DNA of 39,008 nucleotides, taken from a virus. Shown in pieces: positions 36,235 to 39,008 of this stretch; position 1 is the stretch's first letter; every line of letters starts with the position of its first letter. A model generated the notes under the pieces. It was not told the origin of the DNA and did not search any database. It worked only from the letters and a program-made list of their open reading frames with translations. The translations under genes were made by a program, and so were the position numbers. Where the stretch lies: IMG/VR virus record IMGVR_UViG_3300050821_008879, positions 1 to 39,008 of that record. The stretch is one strand, 5' to 3'.

Positions 36235-37527
36235 ATGAGCGAAAACGAGGGGCGCAGGAAGGACGGCTACGGCGGCGAGGTTCCGTGGGCGAACCCGATC
36301 CCGGACGAAGGTTCAGACGCTCCCCTGGTGTCACCAAACGCCGGGAAAGTGGCACCTGGCGAGGGCGGCGATTGGTGTCTCCTTTGTGGGCGAAACGTCG
36401 GCACTCCGCACGAACACGGTCCTCTCGGCCTAACGCCGGATCCGCGACTTAAGGCTCAGGCGCCGGCTGAAGTGGAGCCTGAGACCTGGCCGGAGATCCC
36501 CGCGGATTTCGTGAACCCGCTCGTTTTTCGTGACGCCAATCTCGGCATCGTGCTGGTCTCCGGTCCTCAGGGCGACCAGACGATCTGGCGAAAGCATGGC
36601 TCAATGATCTCCGGCTTCCATTGGTGCCTCGCCCGCAAGGTCGACGAGCGCGACGGGTTTCGAATGGTGGACGCGCTGAACCGGCCGACGTATCCCGTTC
36701 CCATTCCGGGTACGATCGCACCCAAATTGGGTGCGGAGCCTCTCCCTGGAGGCTCGCTCCGGCCGAAGCACGAATCTCCGGAGCCTCAAACCAAGGAAGA
36801 AAATCGGAAGTCTTGGAAAGCCGGCGACCGCGTTTGCTTCGCCCACCAGCCGCTCGGTCCGGCTCACACCGTGACGCGCCTCGTCCCGAACACGGAGATG
36901 CTCGAGCTGGACGACCTGACCGGCGCGTTCGCGAGAACAATTTTTGTTCCGGCGCCGGCGGAGCCCGTCACGCTTCCGCCGATCGAGGTCGAGCCGAAAA
37001 AAAACCGCGCTAAGCAGGAGCTGACCAGAATCGAACTCGAGCGGTTCGTGGCGACTCTCGATACCCCCCTTCAGGATGCTTTCACCATCGTCTACGGAGC
37101 CGTGCTTTCGATCGAGGACACTCTGACGAACGACTTCCAGGTCGCCTCAGGAATGTTTGAGGCGGTCCGAAAAGTCGCCAGGAATCAGGGGCTCTGTTCG
37201 ACTCCGGATCCCGAGGCTCACCCCATCTCCGCCGGGGAAATCGAACGGCTGCGCGCCGAGGTAGCTCGTCTCACCGCGCTCATCAACACGCCGGAGATCG
37301 TCGACTTCGTGAAAGCCGTCCAGATCGAGGCGGTTCATCAGCGCGAGCGCTGGCCGGCTGACCAGGACGCGCAAAAATCCCGCGAGGAATGGTTCTGGAC
37401 GCTCGGCTACCTGGCCGGCAAAGCGCTCGCCGCGCAGCGTCACGGCGATCCCGAAAAATTCGCGCATCACCTGATTTCCAGCGCGGCGCTGCTCTGCAAT
37501 TGGCACGCGCACGCGGTCAAAAAGTGA
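36235..37527 (+). CDS. Mosaic early protein, 430 aa
   Basis: ATG after TTGGAGGCGAA. At least three sections are visible: an N-terminal zinc-site-like W-C-L-L-C-G-R-N with H-E-H (about 47-61), a middle with W-R-K-H-G-S-M-I-S-G-F-H and a basic P/E-rich linker, and a C-terminal helical domain (about 355-428: V-H-Q-R-E-R-W, W-F-W-T-L-G-Y-L-A-G-K-A-L, H-L-I-S-S-A-A-L-L-C-N-W-H). The last domain is usually a small stand-alone phage protein. The gene seems to be a fusion of early mini-proteins. No function is known for any section. Confidence 0.7.
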   Translation: MSENEGRRKDGYGGEVPWANPIPDEGSDAPLVSPNAGKVAPGEGGDWCLLCGRNVGTPHEHGPLGLTPDPRLKAQAPAEVEPETWPEIPADFVNPLVFRDANLGIVLVSGPQGDQTIWRKHGSMISGFHWCLARKVDERDGFRMVDALNRPTYPVPIPGTIAPKLGAEPLPGGSLRPKHESPEPQTKEENRKSWKAGDRVCFAHQPLGPAHTVTRLVPNTEMLELDDLTGAFARTIFVPAPAEPVTLPPIEVEPKKNRAKQELTRIELERFVATLDTPLQDAFTIVYGAVLSIEDTLTNDFQVASGMFEAVRKVARNQGLCSTPDPEAHPISAGEIERLRAEVARLTALINTPEIVDFVKAVQIEAVHQRERWPADQDAQKSREEWFWTLGYLAGKALAAQRHGDPEKFAHHLISSAALLCNWHAHAVKK

Positions 37528-37537
37528 GGAGGCGGAG

Positions 37538-37894
37538 ATGGAGATCCAAGGTTTGACTCAGGACGGGATGGCTCTTTTCCAGGCCATGCGGAAACACCCG
37601 AACACAGCGTTCGAGCCTATGGGCGAAGCCAGCGCGTTCCGCGAACTGTTCGAAAGGGGAATCATCGTGAGTCATCCCACGGCGAAAGACTGCTACACGC
37701 TTTCCGAAGCCGCCCGCGGCATAGTTTCGATCGACATCGATTCCGGCGCACGGTTCAGCGTTAAGAAAACTCCGACCGGGCCGGAGCTGAAATTCGGCGA
37801 TTGCATCGTTCGAGAGTGGCTAGGAACCAACTACAACGCTCAGGCTGAGGCTTTCTGCGCGCGTCTGAATCTGTTGCTCGACGGCAAGGAGTGA
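37538..37894 (+). CDS. Hypothetical early protein, 118 aa
   Basis: Preceded by the cassette TGAGGAGGCGGAGATG (37525-37540), in which the previous stop directly abuts the ribosome binding site. Helical N-terminal half (L-T-Q-D-G-M-A-L-F-Q-A-M-R) with a winged-helix-like Y-T-L-S-E-A-A-R-G-I, then strands. Function unknown. Confidence 0.68.
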   Translation: MEIQGLTQDGMALFQAMRKHPNTAFEPMGEASAFRELFERGIIVSHPTAKDCYTLSEAARGIVSIDIDSGARFSVKKTPTGPELKFGDCIVREWLGTNYNAQAEAFCARLNLLLDGKE

Positions 37895-37904
37895 GGAGGC
37901 GGAA

Positions 37905-38108
37905 ATGGCGAACTTAATCGAAGCGATCCAGTCCGAGTGCAATCGCGTGCGTGGGGCGATCCCGCACTACGAAGAGCTCGGTCCTGTCGGAGCGTTCGGA
38001 GCTGCAGCTCTGCGCGCCGCGGTCAAAGAGGGCGAGGACTCTATCGCGTCGGGTGACGTCACGCGAATGGTCTCCGCGCTTCAGGGGCTTCGCGATTGCA
38101 GCGAGTGA
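37905..38108 (+). CDS. Small conserved phage protein, 67 aa
   Basis: Start in cassette TGAGGAGGCGGAAATG. The sequence I-E-A-I-Q-S-E-C-N-R-V-R, then Y-E-E-L-G-P-V-G-A-F-G-A, and A-S-G-D-V-T-R-M-V-S-A-L belongs to a type seen repeatedly in phage early regions, without known function. It may be a distant paralogue of the 67-residue product at 72-275. Confidence 0.75.
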   Translation: MANLIEAIQSECNRVRGAIPHYEELGPVGAFGAAALRAAVKEGEDSIASGDVTRMVSALQGLRDCSE

Positions 38109-38118
38109 GGAGGCGGAG

Positions 38119-38325
38119 ATGGGCGACATCGAACTCGATTATCCCGGCTTTTTCAGCAGCCGTGATCTGTCGCAAAAGGCGGGGGCATCGGACGGGACGA
38201 ACGCGGAGAGGGTCTGCGAAGACTGCGGAGAGCCGACTCCGACGCGCCGGTTTCGCTGTCGCGATTGCGGGAAGCTCGTTTGCGCCTGGTGCTCCGGGCA
38301 CGTTCATCGGACTCGAAACGACTGA
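38119..38325 (+). CDS. Zinc-ribbon protein, 68 aa
   Basis: ATG 38119 in cassette TGAGGAGGCGGAGATG. After 30 unstructured residues come C-E-D-C-G, C-R-D-C-G-K and C-A-W-C-S-G-H-V-H: three C-x-x-C pairs plus histidines, likely one or two zinc ribbons. Function unknown. Confidence 0.75.
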   Translation: MGDIELDYPGFFSSRDLSQKAGASDGTNAERVCEDCGEPTPTRRFRCRDCGKLVCAWCSGHVHRTRND

Positions 38326-38335
38326 GGAGGCGGAG

Positions 38336-38545
38336 ATGGAAAAGCAATGTCCGACGTGCGGTCACAGGCTGCTCGGAACATTTCAGGTGGAGGACCTCGC
38401 GAAAGGCGCGTACTCCGCGTACGGGCTTTCGACGAACAACAAAAATTTCCGCGGCGAGGAAATGCCGACCTGGGAAGCGCTTCCTCTGCCGATCCAGACG
38501 GCCTGGAAAGCGGCTGCAAAGTCTGTTTTCGACGTGATCACCTGA
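38336..38545 (+). CDS. Small phage protein with zinc knuckle, 69 aa
   Basis: ATG 38336 in cassette TGAGGAGGCGGAGATG. It opens with C-P-T-C-G-H. The C-terminal part (A-Y-G-L-S-T-N-N-K-N-F-R-G-E-E-M-P-T-W, L-P-L-P-I-Q-T-A-W-K-A-A-A-K) is a domain commonly found as a small phage protein of unknown role. Confidence 0.75.
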   Translation: MEKQCPTCGHRLLGTFQVEDLAKGAYSAYGLSTNNKNFRGEEMPTWEALPLPIQTAWKAAAKSVFDVIT

Positions 38546-38555
38546 GGAGGAGTTT

Positions 38556-38726
38556 ATGAATCACCAGGTTCAGATGTGGGTTTTTCCGCTGGTCGCTCTC
38601 ATCGTCGGCCTGCTCGTCTTCGGAACCTCTAAAGACAAGTGGGCGACGATCGGCGGCTACGTTTTTCTGTGCGGGTTTTTCATCGTGCTGTGGCTCGTAT
38701 CGTTCGGGCCAGCGGTAATTCGATAG
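38556..38726 (+). CDS. Two-pass membrane protein, 56 aa
   Basis: ATG 38556 after TGAGGAGGAGTTT. Two hydrophobic segments (V-F-P-L-V-A-L-I-V-G-L-L-V-F and Y-V-F-L-C-G-F-F-I-V-L-W-L-V) are separated by a short K-D-K loop. It could be an early membrane protein (superinfection exclusion or similar). It is far from the lysis genes, so holin is less likely. Confidence 0.68.
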   Translation: MNHQVQMWVFPLVALIVGLLVFGTSKDKWATIGGYVFLCGFFIVLWLVSFGPAVIR

Positions 38727-38735
38727 GAGGCGGCG

Positions 38736-38927
38736 ATGCTGGAGCGCTGCGATTTCAGGTTCGGCAAGGACGGTCCGTTTTGCCAGAAGTCGAAAAACCA
38801 CGAAGGCTCTCACACCTGGTCGAGCGCCGTCGCTCTCAGAGAAAAAAGCATCGTCCCTCGTCCATCGGCGGAGGCGGACGATGCGCTGGGCACGCCGTTT
38901 TTGTGGCGCGACGAACACCACGACTGA
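38736..38927 (+). CDS. Hypothetical protein, 63 aa
   Basis: ATG 38736 in cassette TAGGAGGCGGCGATG. Two cysteines (residues 5 and 16) and two histidines (22 and 26) within R-C-D-F-R-F-G-K, F-C-Q-K-S-K-N-H and S-H-T-W suggest a small zinc site. The tail is acidic and histidine-containing. Function unknown. Confidence 0.65.
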   Translation: MLERCDFRFGKDGPFCQKSKNHEGSHTWSSAVALREKSIVPRPSAEADDALGTPFLWRDEHHD

Positions 38928-38937
38928 GGAGGGTGAA

Positions 38938-39008
38938 ATGAAGATGGAACGCTTCCGCGAAATTGTCGGCAACCTGATTTTTTGGCTGATGCTTCTAGCG
39001 ATGCTCAT
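38938..39008 (+). CDS. 5' part of small membrane protein gene, continues at position 2
   Basis: ATG 38938 follows TGAGGAGGGTGAA. The first 24 codons run off the right end and continue in frame at the left end to TAA 59-61 (34 residues in all). The start is M-K-M-E-R-F-R-E-I-V-G-N, then a hydrophobic helix. See the left-end entry. Confidence 0.7.
   Translation, partial: MKMERFREIVGNLIFWLMLLAML
38982..39008. repeat. Right copy of 27-bp terminal repeat
   Basis: Identical to bases 1-27. It closes the circle, giving 38,981 unique bases. Confidence 0.93.

Noticed and set aside
1-39008. Search for tRNA genes and for attP near integrase
   Set aside because: No cloverleaf-like segment was recognised by eye. 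No direct-repeat core with a tRNA-end character was found beside integrase. Without the bacterial attB the core cannot be identified.

Overview
The window is a complete, circularly closed genome of a temperate, lambda-like siphovirus (Caudoviricetes; long, flexible, non-contractile tail). The first 27 bases recur as the last 27 bases, and one small gene reads cleanly through that junction. The unique length is therefore 38,981 bp, and the sequence probably comes from a metagenomic or isolate assembly of a circular or circularly permuted molecule. The DNA is GC-rich with G/C-ending codons, has strong AGGAGG-type ribosome binding sites and frequent GTG and TTG starts, and packs its genes tightly with ATGA/GTGA overlaps. 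This points to a high-GC bacterial host, which I cannot name. No tRNA, rRNA, CRISPR array or insertion sequence was seen. All genes but one are on the + strand.

Layout. (1) 36.2-39.0 kb joined to 0-3.1 kb: early/replication region. It holds many small proteins, several of them zinc ribbons, then a VRR-NUC nuclease, a winged-helix replication initiator whose gene carries two 20-bp iterons and DnaA-box-like sites (a lambda-O-type origin), and a DUF6527 protein. (2) 3.1-7.3 kb: a ParB-fused DNA methyltransferase, then small and large (GpA-type) terminase subunits. (3) 7.5-15.6 kb: head and neck. This includes a gpW-like connector with an inserted domain, the portal, a fused prohead protease/major capsid protein with an internal ribosome binding site, a gpFII-like joining protein, a gpU-like tail terminator and the major tail protein, ending in a Rho-independent terminator. 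(4) 15.7-28.6 kb: tail. This includes G/GT tail chaperones with a T_TTT_TTT -1 slip site, the tape measure, several tail-tip proteins, a gpL-like protein and a gpJ-like receptor-binding protein with a collagen-like stalk. (5) 28.6-30.8 kb: lysis (GH19 endolysin plus small membrane proteins). (6) 30.8-36.2 kb: lysogeny and control. This includes a ribbon-helix-helix protein with a palindromic operator, the only leftward gene facing a Cro-like helix-turn-helix gene across a repeat-rich control region, a conserved two-gene phage module, a tyrosine integrase, a short C5-cytosine methyltransferase and small accessory genes.

How it works together (inference). The Cro-like, RHH and leftward genes probably set the lysis/lysogeny choice, and the integrase inserts the genome. 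Replication starts at the iterons inside the initiator gene and must rely on host helicase, primase and polymerase, because none is encoded. The two methyltransferases, with no restriction partner, probably protect the DNA from host restriction. The most unusual features are two modular beta-rich domains, each present in two otherwise unrelated virion proteins, the internal translation start that could make free capsid protein from the protease-capsid fusion, and the unconventional immunity region.
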